From contig CAYFLR010000079.1 of NCBI GenBank assembly GCA_964343805.1, forward strand, positions 1 to 22,638: a DNA stretch of 22,638 nt, in the 5' to 3' direction. Origin of the DNA: CAYFLR01 sp964343805 (GTDB taxonomy: Bacteria; Bdellovibrionota_B; Oligoflexia; CAYFLR01). The notes beneath the pieces are model-generated. The model searched no databases. It had not been told where the DNA came from and was given only the letters and a program-made list of their open reading frames with translations. Position 1 is the first letter of the stretch; each line of letters starts with the position of its first letter. This document shows positions 15,147 to 22,213 of the stretch, in pieces. A program made the translations under genes and the position numbers.

Positions 15147-15437
15147 ATGAAATTTATTTCTATAAGAAAAATACTTACTGTCACTTTGATGTTATCTTTG
15201 AGCCTTATCATCACACCTCAATCCCCTCTTTATGCAGATTCAATCACTGACACTTGCACCAAAATTGTTATGGATCCTGTTAATGATACGATTGGAGGAG
15301 GAGGTGGCGGTGCTGGAGGAACGGCTCCCATCTACACTCTTGTTAAGGTATGCCAAGAAGTTACTGAGATTGTTGATGGTCAAACTATCATAAAGGCCAT
15401 TTGTAAAATGGTTAGACAGATGGTTTGTGAAGACTAA
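15147..15437 (+). CDS. Very small exported protein with Gly run and four Cys
   Basis: A 96-residue protein. A signal peptide is clear (M-K-F-I-S-I-R-K then a long hydrophobic core, cleavage likely after P-L-Y-A at residue 30), leaving a mature chain of about 66 residues. That chain has a nine-residue glycine-rich stretch (50-58) between two short parts, with Cys37 before it and Cys69, Cys86 and Cys94 after it; the C-terminal half is mildly basic and hydrophobic. AAAGGAG precedes ATG 15147 at normal spacing, supporting a real gene. No immunity, transporter or maturation gene lies beside it, so there is no support for calling it a bacteriocin. Function unknown. Confidence 0.62.
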   Translation: MKFISIRKILTVTLMLSLSLIITPQSPLYADSITDTCTKIVMDPVNDTIGGGGGGAGGTAPIYTLVKVCQEVTEIVDGQTIIKAICKMVRQMVCED

Positions 15438-15512
15438 GGCCCCCTTTCGAACATATAATCTTTTAAAATCATAAGATTTAAACACATCTATTATATTTTC
15501 TTATATAAACAA

Positions 15513-15540
15513 TTGACATTTTTTATAATTAGGGTATTTT
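15513..15540 (+). promoter_or_regulatory. Possible sigma-70 promoter
   Basis: TTGACA (15513-15518), 16-base spacer, TATTTT (15535-15540), about 40 bases before ATG 15582. The -35 is perfect and the -10 moderate. A TATAAT at 15525-15530 lacks a good -35. Confidence 0.5.
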
Positions 15541-15581
15541 ACTCTTTCTATTGAGCCGTCTGACCTAAGTGGAGTCATAAA

Positions 15582-16184
15582 ATGAAAACATTAATTTATA
15601 TCCTGATCGCCGTAGCCTCATATAACCTAATGGCCATGGAACAAACCAATCCATGTCTCGATCAAGAGCTTGTTACAGTAAAATCCAACAATTCTTACCC
15701 CAAAGTGCTCAAACGCTTCAAAAGAAAAGGGGGAATGGAAAAAGACATCATCCAGGTAAAATCTATCGAGGATATTCTCACCCACTTTAACCCTCAAAAT
15801 GTACCTGAAGACTTTGCTTACCGTATTGTGAACCCCCATCGATTGGCCTATAAATATACTATTGATACAAGATGTAACTTAATGGTCTTTAGGCACACCT
15901 ATCGTGCAGGTCAAACAGATCCTAGCAAAAAAATACCACATCACGTTCTCGCTTATGGGGATTACGCCTTCACCGCAGGAGCTATTTACTTCTTTCATAA
16001 TCAGGATCATATCCAGCAAGTGGTGGTATCCAATGAATCATTTCGCTTTTGCTCATCACAAGGATCCCTTGAAATCGTAAAGAAACTTCTCCTTGAAATG
16101 GGCCTTGATGAAAGTCAGATTCTTTTAGTTCATGCGCCCAATCCAAATTGCACTACGGTAAATCCTTTAACGCTCAATCCATGA
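15582..16184 (+). CDS. Secreted protein of unknown function with H-H-V-L...S-N-E-S motif
   Basis: A 200-residue protein. The signal peptide ends near residue 18 (Y-N-L-M-A), without lipobox. The mature protein is basic at its start and contains K-I-P-H-H-V-L-A-Y-G (118-126), A-G-A-I-Y-F-F (132-138) and Q-V-V-V-S-N-E-S-F-R-F (146-156), followed by a helix and L-L-L-E-M-G. The order His, A-G-x-I, then S/N-x-S with a downstream helix resembles a conserved pattern I have seen in uncharacterised bacterial proteins (H...A-G-E...I-x-N-x-S-G-H-Y), where the final aromatic-rich motif may be catalytic; this is a weak recollection, not a family call. TGGAG precedes the ATG and a sigma-70 type promoter lies upstream. 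It is convergent with the FecR-like gene and 44 bases from it. Confidence 0.65.
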   Translation: MKTLIYILIAVASYNLMAMEQTNPCLDQELVTVKSNNSYPKVLKRFKRKGGMEKDIIQVKSIEDILTHFNPQNVPEDFAYRIVNPHRLAYKYTIDTRCNLMVFRHTYRAGQTDPSKKIPHHVLAYGDYAFTAGAIYFFHNQDHIQQVVVSNESFRFCSSQGSLEIVKKLLLEMGLDESQILLVHAPNPNCTTVNPLTLNP

Positions 16185-16228
16185 AAATAGAAGCATAACG
16201 CTTTTCTTACAGACTTGTTTAACTCAAG

Positions 16229-17017
16229 TTACCTTCCCCAGAAGGAGTCGCTCTTCTTCTGCAGTTGTTCTATCCTCTTCATCACTTTTTCAATATGCAG
16301 AAGCATAGCTTCACGTTCCTCACTATAAACACCCAACCTCGTTGATACAGTGCCTGGGGTTGCTACGGTATAGTGACAAAGAGGGCAGGTCCATCCATCT
16401 CCATCCCAATAGTGAGGGCCCCTATGTCTACAGGTCGCCTTTGGACATAACTGAGAGATAGGATGACCTATCTTTTTGGCCACTTCAGCACGGATGTCAT
16501 CTAAGGTTTGATTACCCTTTTCTTTATACCGCTTGAGCTCCCATTCCAAAGTGGACTTTTCACTATCGAACCACCTTCTCACAATGCGAGGGCCATTGGC
16601 CCTGATGTGTTCCATACCTCCCCCTTGAATATCAGGGATTCCCACTTCAAAAATTTCGTCACCGGCAATCTTTTCTATTTCGGAGATATCCTTTCCATTA
16701 ATGGTAATTCCCACTTTGGCAGGTAAGCTTCCATCGGGGTTGGGAACAATGACAAAGGTGTTACTGGCATAGCGTTGAATTCCAGTACCAGACCAATTTA
16801 ACTGAAGCCTCGACGAACGCTTGGTTACAACCCGGTCTCCCGCAAAAAGGCTATCCCCCACCTGAGCTTTTATGGGCCGAGTTTGTCCTTGCCTGAGGAG
16901 ATGGACTTTCCCTTCTACATAAGCAATTTTAGCCATGGGAGTAATGGCAGTTAAGGTTCCGGAAAAAAGTACCATTCCGGTCAGCGATAAAAATAAAGTA
17001 AAAACGGAAGAGGTCAT
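16229..17017 (-). CDS. FecR-domain exported protein with zinc-ribbon-like Cys cluster
   Basis: A 262-residue protein. A hydrophobic N-terminus (about 4-25) is followed by a FecR-like beta domain (about 28-110): V-E-G-K-V-x-L-L-R, then V-G-D-S-L-F-A-G-D-R-V-x-T, S-S-R-L-Q-L-N-W, and V-I-V-P. FecR domains often occur in periplasmic proteins linked to surface signalling or to peptidoglycan-associated functions; no sigma or TonB partner is present here. Residues 191-214 hold C-x4-C-x14-C-x2-C (Cys191, 196, 211, 214), with His and Trp between, like a rubredoxin/zinc-ribbon knuckle, which is unusual outside the cytoplasm. The C-terminus is a charged helix. The ATG overlaps the stop of the upstream lipoprotein gene (ATGA, 17014-17017), so the two are translationally coupled and probably work together. 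Confidence 0.75.
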   Translation of the reverse strand: MTSSVFTLFLSLTGMVLFSGTLTAITPMAKIAYVEGKVHLLRQGQTRPIKAQVGDSLFAGDRVVTKRSSRLQLNWSGTGIQRYASNTFVIVPNPDGSLPAKVGITINGKDISEIEKIAGDEIFEVGIPDIQGGGMEHIRANGPRIVRRWFDSEKSTLEWELKRYKEKGNQTLDDIRAEVAKKIGHPISQLCPKATCRHRGPHYWDGDGWTCPLCHYTVATPGTVSTRLGVYSEEREAMLLHIEKVMKRIEQLQKKSDSFWGR

Positions 17018-18054
17018 AGCTCACCCCCTTGTCTATTTAAACTTGTTACAAAGTTAGATATGAAGTTGGGATTTTTCTGTAAGTACTCCCTTTTAAATAA
17101 GAGATCCACCTGCCGACATTCTTGTGAGTTTTTTTCTGGAATAAAAAAACTAGCATTATAATAAGTGGCCACCTCCTCATCTGGATTGATTTGGATTTGA
17201 AATCCAACCAGATAATAAGGAGTAATAGCTCCTTCCACTTGGGTATGATTACTTAAGATCAGAGAGGATTTCATCACTTCCCAAGTTTTTAGATCTTCCA
17301 TCATACTCTTTACGCAACTCTCTCGATGAGGAAGAGTCACCACCGAAATCTTAGCCGGAGATAAATCGCTAGCTTCACCCACCATCAAAGTGGTTTCTTC
17401 TTCGCCATCTCCACGATACCAACTAGCTGGATAGGTGAAGGAAATCGAAGTCCAGGGTGCTTTGAAAACTTGAGGACCAGAATGGACCACTTCAGCAGAC
17501 ACTGGAGAGGAATTTTCTTCATCCAGATATTGAGTTTCTAATGAAAGAACCAAGGGAGGCTTTACTGGGATTCCATTGATCTCTTCAGGTCGCTCAGAAT
17601 CTCCTCGAAAGGTATAGTAAGGACCATCACTGGTGAGCTTTTGTCCGGACCAATTTCCGGCAGAAATACCGCCTCTAAAATTCACTTGAATCCAAATGGT
17701 TCCCTTTTTATTTTCAGGCGATAACTCTAAAGCGACCTGACTCTTTCCTTTGTTATCAACCCACTTGCCTGCAGGCCAATCAGCATAACCAAGCAAGACA
17801 TCTGAACCTTCAGGCAAATTACCAAGAACAATCTTAAGTGGTTTCGCCTCTGGTATCTCTAAAGAAAATACCGTTTTTCCATTCAACAGCTTAAACTTTT
17901 TCGAGCGAGGAGCAAAAGGAAGCGGTGTCTCACCTGATGCTAAAGGAGTGAGAATATCCGTTAATTGAGATCCTTGCATAGGATTATGGCTGCGGCAGTT
18001 ATTCAGTACGAATAAAAGTAAAATGAAGAGAATTCCGGTTTTATATATATACAT
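17014..18054 (-). CDS. Putative lipoprotein with N-terminal beta domain and PsbP-like C-terminal region
   Basis: A 346-residue protein. The signal region ends F-V-L-N-N-C with Cys20 as the probable lipid site. Residues about 50-155 look like a beta-sandwich of the bacterial pre-peptidase type (L-N-G-K-T-V-F-S-L-E-I-P..., then G-N-L-P-E-G-S-D-V-L-L-G-Y), ending in the G-G-I-S-A-G-N-W-S-G segment. Residues about 195-345 open W-T-S-I-S-F-T-Y-P-A-S-W-Y-R-G and continue with alternating strands; this start is characteristic of PsbP-like/DUF1795-type domains, a loose resemblance only. GAGGAGT precedes ATG 18054. The gene is divergent from the MBOAT gene with only 49 bases between starts, so promoters must overlap. 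Its 3' end overlaps the FecR-like gene by 4 bases. Function unknown; envelope location inferred. Confidence 0.7.
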   Translation of the reverse strand: MYIYKTGILFILLLFVLNNCRSHNPMQGSQLTDILTPLASGETPLPFAPRSKKFKLLNGKTVFSLEIPEAKPLKIVLGNLPEGSDVLLGYADWPAGKWVDNKGKSQVALELSPENKKGTIWIQVNFRGGISAGNWSGQKLTSDGPYYTFRGDSERPEEINGIPVKPPLVLSLETQYLDEENSSPVSAEVVHSGPQVFKAPWTSISFTYPASWYRGDGEEETTLMVGEASDLSPAKISVVTLPHRESCVKSMMEDLKTWEVMKSSLILSNHTQVEGAITPYYLVGFQIQINPDEEVATYYNASFFIPEKNSQECRQVDLLFKREYLQKNPNFISNFVTSLNRQGGEL

Positions 18055-18103
18055 TTATCAACTCCTCTTTAATTTACCACAAATATATGCTTATCTCTGA
18101 ACC

Positions 18104-19519
18104 ATGGTTTTTAGCTCAATCTCATTTCTATTTGTTTTCTTACCGCTCTTTCTATCCTTCTATTATATTACATTCTTCAGTAAATTAAAAAATATGAGTC
18201 AGCTGTGGATTCTCCTCTTCAGCCTGGGTTTTTATTTTTGGGGAGAAGGCGAACTGACTCTGATCCTAATCCTAAGTATCTTGAGAGATTATTTATGCGG
18301 ATTAATCATTGAAAGAGGGCATCGGCAAAAGATCCCAATCTTATCCCTAGGTGGTCTTATTCTATCAATTCTGGGAAACCTAGGAGTCCTGTTTTATTTT
18401 AAATATCTTGGATTTGCCGCCACCATCTTGAACATTCCAGTGGATCCGATTTTACTTCCCATCGGCATCAGCTTTTATACTTTTCAGTCCATGAGTTACA
18501 CCATCGATGTTTATAGAAAACAAGTAGCAGCCAATTCCAATATCATTAACTATGCCTGTTATGTTTGCATGTTTCCTCAATTGGTAGCAGGTCCAATCAT
18601 CAGATATAAAGATGTTGCAGCCAGTTTGGTAAAACGCACCATCAACTCTCAAGATGTTTCATTAGGAATAGAGAGGTTCATTATTGGTCTTGGTAAGAAA
18701 ATGATTATTGCCAATACTCTAGCTGTTCCCGCAGATCAGATCTTTGGCCTCCCTTCTTCGGAGCTTTCATTCAATGTAGCTTGGTTTGGAGCTTTTTGCT
18801 ACACCCTCCAAATCTATTTTGATTTCTCCGGATACTCGGATATGGCCATTGGTCTGGGTCGCATGATGGGATTTCGTTTTGCAGAGAATTTTAATTACCC
18901 TTATATCGCCCGCTCGGTTCAAGAGTTTTGGCGACGGTGGCATATATCCCTATCAACATGGTTCAGAGACTATCTCTATATTCCTTTAGGCGGAAACAAA
19001 AAGGGAACTCCTCGTCTTTTTCTCAATTTAATTATAGTTTTCGTTTTATGTGGCTTTTGGCATGGGGCGGAGTGGACCTTTCTGGCATGGGGCATTTATC
19101 ATGGATTTTTCTTGGTGATGGAACGTTTGGGTCATAACCTCAAACTTCCTTCCAAAATAGGAGTGATTAAACATTTCTACACCATGGTTGTAATAATTAT
19201 TGGTTGGGTCCTCTTTCGTGCGGAAAATTTAGATTGGGCAATTAGCTGTATTAGCTCTATGCTGGGAGGCGCAGCAGAACACGCTTCCACTGCTATGAGT
19301 CCCTATCTCAATCGACCCGTACGCTTGGCCTTTATTGCTGGACTCATTTTTTCTACTCCTATTTATAAACTTTTCGAAATAAAGATCTTATCTTCGAATC
19401 AAAGGCTATTATTCAGCCTTGAAACAGTTCGGACTTTTCTTCTTATTTCCATTATGACCTTCTGTGTGACGTTGCTGGCATTAAATACCCATAACCCATT
19501 TATCTACTTTCGATTTTAA
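18104..19519 (+). CDS. MBOAT-family membrane O-acyltransferase, AlgI-like
   Basis: A 471-residue protein with about ten membrane segments, normal for AlgI/DltB-type MBOAT enzymes, which pass an acyl group across the membrane for polysaccharide acetylation. Signatures: the N-terminus M-V-F-S-S-I-S-F-L-F-V-F-L-P-L, L-P-I-G-I-S-F-Y-T-F-Q (118-128), Y-F-D-F-S-G-Y-S-D-M-A-I-G (238-250), F-W-R-R-W-H280-I-S-L-S-T-W-F-R-D-Y-L-Y-I-P-L-G-G, and G-F-W-H320-G-A-E-W-T-F. His320 corresponds to the invariant MBOAT His (H322 in Pseudomonas AlgI by family knowledge). There is no Shine-Dalgarno before ATG 18104, yet the N-terminal motif fixes the start. A SGNH partner follows 9 bases downstream. The polymer modified is not indicated; alginate genes are absent. 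Confidence 0.93.
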   Translation: MVFSSISFLFVFLPLFLSFYYITFFSKLKNMSQLWILLFSLGFYFWGEGELTLILILSILRDYLCGLIIERGHRQKIPILSLGGLILSILGNLGVLFYFKYLGFAATILNIPVDPILLPIGISFYTFQSMSYTIDVYRKQVAANSNIINYACYVCMFPQLVAGPIIRYKDVAASLVKRTINSQDVSLGIERFIIGLGKKMIIANTLAVPADQIFGLPSSELSFNVAWFGAFCYTLQIYFDFSGYSDMAIGLGRMMGFRFAENFNYPYIARSVQEFWRRWHISLSTWFRDYLYIPLGGNKKGTPRLFLNLIIVFVLCGFWHGAEWTFLAWGIYHGFFLVMERLGHNLKLPSKIGVIKHFYTMVVIIIGWVLFRAENLDWAISCISSMLGGAAEHASTAMSPYLNRPVRLAFIAGLIFSTPIYKLFEIKILSSNQRLLFSLETVRTFLLISIMTFCVTLLALNTHNPFIYFRF

Positions 19520-19528
19520 GGAGCTTTT

Positions 19529-20656
19529 TTGACTGCAACCTCTTCCATAATAGCCCTTCATCAAAAAGTAAGAATCATGCTCTTCTTCTTCTCTTTGTTT
19601 ATCATTTTTATTTTATCCATCAGCTCTTGGAATCAAAGTGTCAGTACAAGTGAAAATAGAAAGCTCTCCTCTTTTCCCAGTTTAGCTGAAAAGACCAGTT
19701 GGAAGCAGTTCTTCAAAGGGGTAGATAAATTCACCAGCGACCATTTCGCTTTTAGACAGCAAATAATCAAATATTATAGTTATGCAAAATTGAAATGGTT
19801 AGGAAAACCTATCACCAACAAGGTGGTTATGGGTAAAGAAAACTGGTTATTTCACAATAGGGATTACGTTAAAAGAGATTTTATCGGTTCCATCCCATTC
19901 AATAAACTTCAACTCAGAACATGGCAAACCCTCCTGCAAAAGAGAGTGAACCTTCTCAATGATTCCAATATAAAATATTACGTAGTCATCGCTCCAGATA
20001 AACATGAAATATATAGTTCCCTTCTACCTAAATCCTTTGGCAAAAAGGCTCCTATCAACCGCCTCACTCAATTTATGGCAATGGCCACAAGACACCAACT
20101 TCCTGTACTGAACTTGAAATCCATCATGTTAAGTAAAAAAGGAACCGAAATTATTTGGCATCGTCACGACACTCATTGGACTCACCTGGGGGCCTTTTAT
20201 GGCTACCAAGCTTTATGGAATAAATTCATCCATCCCGAATTTGGTCTTCCTCCCATGCAAAAAGAGGAATTTGAATTTGATCTCATTCCTGCCAAAAGTA
20301 AAGATCTGGCTTATCTACTTTCCCTTCCTGAAGTTTTTCAAGAAACCGTCCCCTATCTCCACCTGAGCTCATTATCTCCATTTAAAAAGTTACCTGCTCT
20401 TCAATATTCCAAAAAGTTTTCACCTCTTCTCTACACCTCTTCAAAAAATCTAGGGCTAAAAGCCGTCATTATTCGAGATTCTTTTGGCACCCATATGATT
20501 CCATTTCTCATTTCAAGCTTTTCAAGAGTCCTCTTTTTAAGTCGAAAAGACATTGGGTTCAACTATGACATTATCAAACAAGAACAACCTGATTTAGTTA
20601 TCCAGCTCTTTGTACAACGGACTTTGAATACCGTGAATCCCGATAAACTAAAATAG
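19529..20656 (+). CDS. AlgJ/AlgX-like SGNH O-acetyltransferase partner
   Basis: The product is 375 residues from TTG 19529, supported by AAGGAG five bases before it; that ribosome site straddles the upstream stop codon. One N-terminal membrane anchor (about 15-34) positions the rest in the periplasm. Family signatures: F-T-S-D-H-F-A-F-R (68-76), W-L-F-H (106-109), I-A-P-D-K-H (154-159), the D-x-H pair D214-T-H216-W-T, and R-D-S318-F-G-x-H, which together give the Ser-His-Asp set seen in AlgJ and AlgX. It would receive acetyl groups from the MBOAT partner and transfer them to a surface or exported polysaccharide. Gene order MBOAT then AlgJ-like is the common two-gene module. No glycan synthase or export genes are adjacent in the window. 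Confidence 0.88.
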   Translation: MTATSSIIALHQKVRIMLFFFSLFIIFILSISSWNQSVSTSENRKLSSFPSLAEKTSWKQFFKGVDKFTSDHFAFRQQIIKYYSYAKLKWLGKPITNKVVMGKENWLFHNRDYVKRDFIGSIPFNKLQLRTWQTLLQKRVNLLNDSNIKYYVVIAPDKHEIYSSLLPKSFGKKAPINRLTQFMAMATRHQLPVLNLKSIMLSKKGTEIIWHRHDTHWTHLGAFYGYQALWNKFIHPEFGLPPMQKEEFEFDLIPAKSKDLAYLLSLPEVFQETVPYLHLSSLSPFKKLPALQYSKKFSPLLYTSSKNLGLKAVIIRDSFGTHMIPFLISSFSRVLFLSRKDIGFNYDIIKQEQPDLVIQLFVQRTLNTVNPDKLK

Positions 20657-20860
20657 CCCCTTAGTTTTCTACTTGGTAGGCATTAAAAGTAAATCCACCA
20701 CCTCCCCCACTTAAAAACCTTAAATATTATTAAACGGCCCATCATAACCCACCAAAAACCCAACATTTAATCCGATATTTCACGATTCACTCAACTAAAT
20801 AGCTGACATCACCGATATAAAGACAAAATACAATAAAAAAAGAAATCTTTGAGGAACGCT

Positions 20861-22213
20861 ATGAAATTGATGATTCTTCTGCCCCTTATAACTATTATGA
20901 CTATCTTCTTGGGATGCGAAGCCCCCGAGACCGATTCCAAGCAAAAATCAGTAGGGTCTTCTAGTAAGGCAGATCCGGCTCTATCAGTCTCCTTAGCTGG
21001 TTGGCAAGATTATGTGGAAGAGCAAAGAGGCAAAGTGAGTGGAGCCAAAGAGGAAGGCTTACAGAAGCTGTGTCAAGAAGCCAAAGATACGGCAGAACGT
21101 ATGAAAAGCAAGAACTATCATGTAGATATCGGTCTAGGAATTGATATCTTAGACCCTAAAAGTTATGCAAAGGCGCGCTTCTCAAATGATGTAGTGTGGA
21201 CAAGTATGATTACGCAGGAGTATCTACAATGCTTTGAAAATGACAATAGCTGCACCGGAGTTAAACATTTCCCAGGAATCGGTGGTTTAGATAAAGATCC
21301 CCATCAGGAAATCAGCCATCAAGTATTCCAAATTGAAGATCACCGAAAAAAGGACTTAAAGCCCTTTGTCACTGCAACCAAAGCGGGGGCTTGTATGATG
21401 ATGTCCACCCATATCTTCCTCAAAATCAATGAGCAAAGTGATACCATTTGTACCTTTGATAAAGACTGTATTGCTCTCCTTAGGGATGAGCTGGGGTATG
21501 ATGGAGTTATCATTACCGATGAGATTCTAGTCATGGATGCGACCTTAGATGCCATGCTGGATATTCTTTACAAACCTGCTAATGAAGAAGGATTAAGTAA
21601 GCCTTGGGATCAAATGGTCCGTCTAGACAAACAAGACTATATTTTTGAGAAAATGGCAGCTGAAAAATGCCCAACTGAAAGTAGCTGTACCGATGATGAA
21701 ATAGCAAAACTGATGGATGATTTAGATGACAAGAATGGCCTTCAAAGGACTATTTTGTCCCTCAAGGCAGGAAATGACCTCATTCTCCAATTTCGTGCAC
21801 CGGGGCATATTTACCCTGTTAAGCAAGGTCTTGAGGAAGTTATAAACGGAGTGGTTAAGGCAATTGAAGATGGAACTTTATCAATGGGTCAGATTGATAG
21901 CTCGGTTAAAAGGGTCCTTCTATTAAAAGAGAAATATTTTGGAGACCAACTCTACGCTAAGTTTCCCAACTCCGGTTCAGTTGATGCCATACTGCAAGAA
22001 TTAACTACAGCTGAAAAAGTAGCACAACTTATTGCCATTGATGGAAGATATGGTTTCTATAGTTTTGCAGATTCGCTCGGACTAGGAGCTGCTTATATAC
22101 CTGATGAGGGAATAACTTCAACTAAAGCCAAAATACCCCTTCTCCATTTAGCGGATCATGAATACGCTGGGAGTAATAAGACTTGGGGAAAAACTATTGG
22201 GGCTCCTCAATAA
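20861..22213 (+). CDS. GH3 (NagZ-like) lipoprotein with apparently circularly permuted barrel
   Basis: The product is 450 residues from ATG 20861, placed after GAGGAA; an in-frame TTG at 20849 overlaps that site. Lipobox F-L-G-C puts lipidation at Cys19. Residues about 60-360 follow the GH3 order from the middle of the barrel: V-D-I-G-L-G-I-D-I-L-D (88-98), A-R-F-S-N-D (105-110), K-H-F-P-G (135-139), D146-P-H148 as the loop acid/base pair, G-V-I-I-T-D220-E with Asp220 as likely nucleophile, L-K-A-G-N-D-L-I-L (301-309), and S-S-V-K-R-V-L-L-L-K. The usual opening motifs are missing from the front but occur at the end: L-T-T-A-E-K-V-A-Q-L-I-A-I (381-393) and I-P-L-L-H-L-A-D-H-E-Y-A-G (425-437). 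Residues about 228-300 include an insertion. Natural substrate is likely a beta-N-acetylhexosaminide, unproven. Confidence 0.82.
   Translation: MKLMILLPLITIMTIFLGCEAPETDSKQKSVGSSSKADPALSVSLAGWQDYVEEQRGKVSGAKEEGLQKLCQEAKDTAERMKSKNYHVDIGLGIDILDPKSYAKARFSNDVVWTSMITQEYLQCFENDNSCTGVKHFPGIGGLDKDPHQEISHQVFQIEDHRKKDLKPFVTATKAGACMMMSTHIFLKINEQSDTICTFDKDCIALLRDELGYDGVIITDEILVMDATLDAMLDILYKPANEEGLSKPWDQMVRLDKQDYIFEKMAAEKCPTESSCTDDEIAKLMDDLDDKNGLQRTILSLKAGNDLILQFRAPGHIYPVKQGLEEVINGVVKAIEDGTLSMGQIDSSVKRVLLLKEKYFGDQLYAKFPNSGSVDAILQELTTAEKVAQLIAIDGRYGFYSFADSLGLGAAYIPDEGITSTKAKIPLLHLADHEYAGSNKTWGKTIGAPQ

Noticed and set aside
15147..15437. Bacteriocin precursor with a double-glycine leader
   Set aside because: The N-terminus is a standard Sec signal peptide, the Gly run lies inside the mature part, and no immunity or ABC export gene is nearby.
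16185..16228. Terminator hairpin AAGC...GCTT before a T-rich stretch
   Set aside because: The stem is only about 4 bp unless a bulge is allowed, too weak to support.
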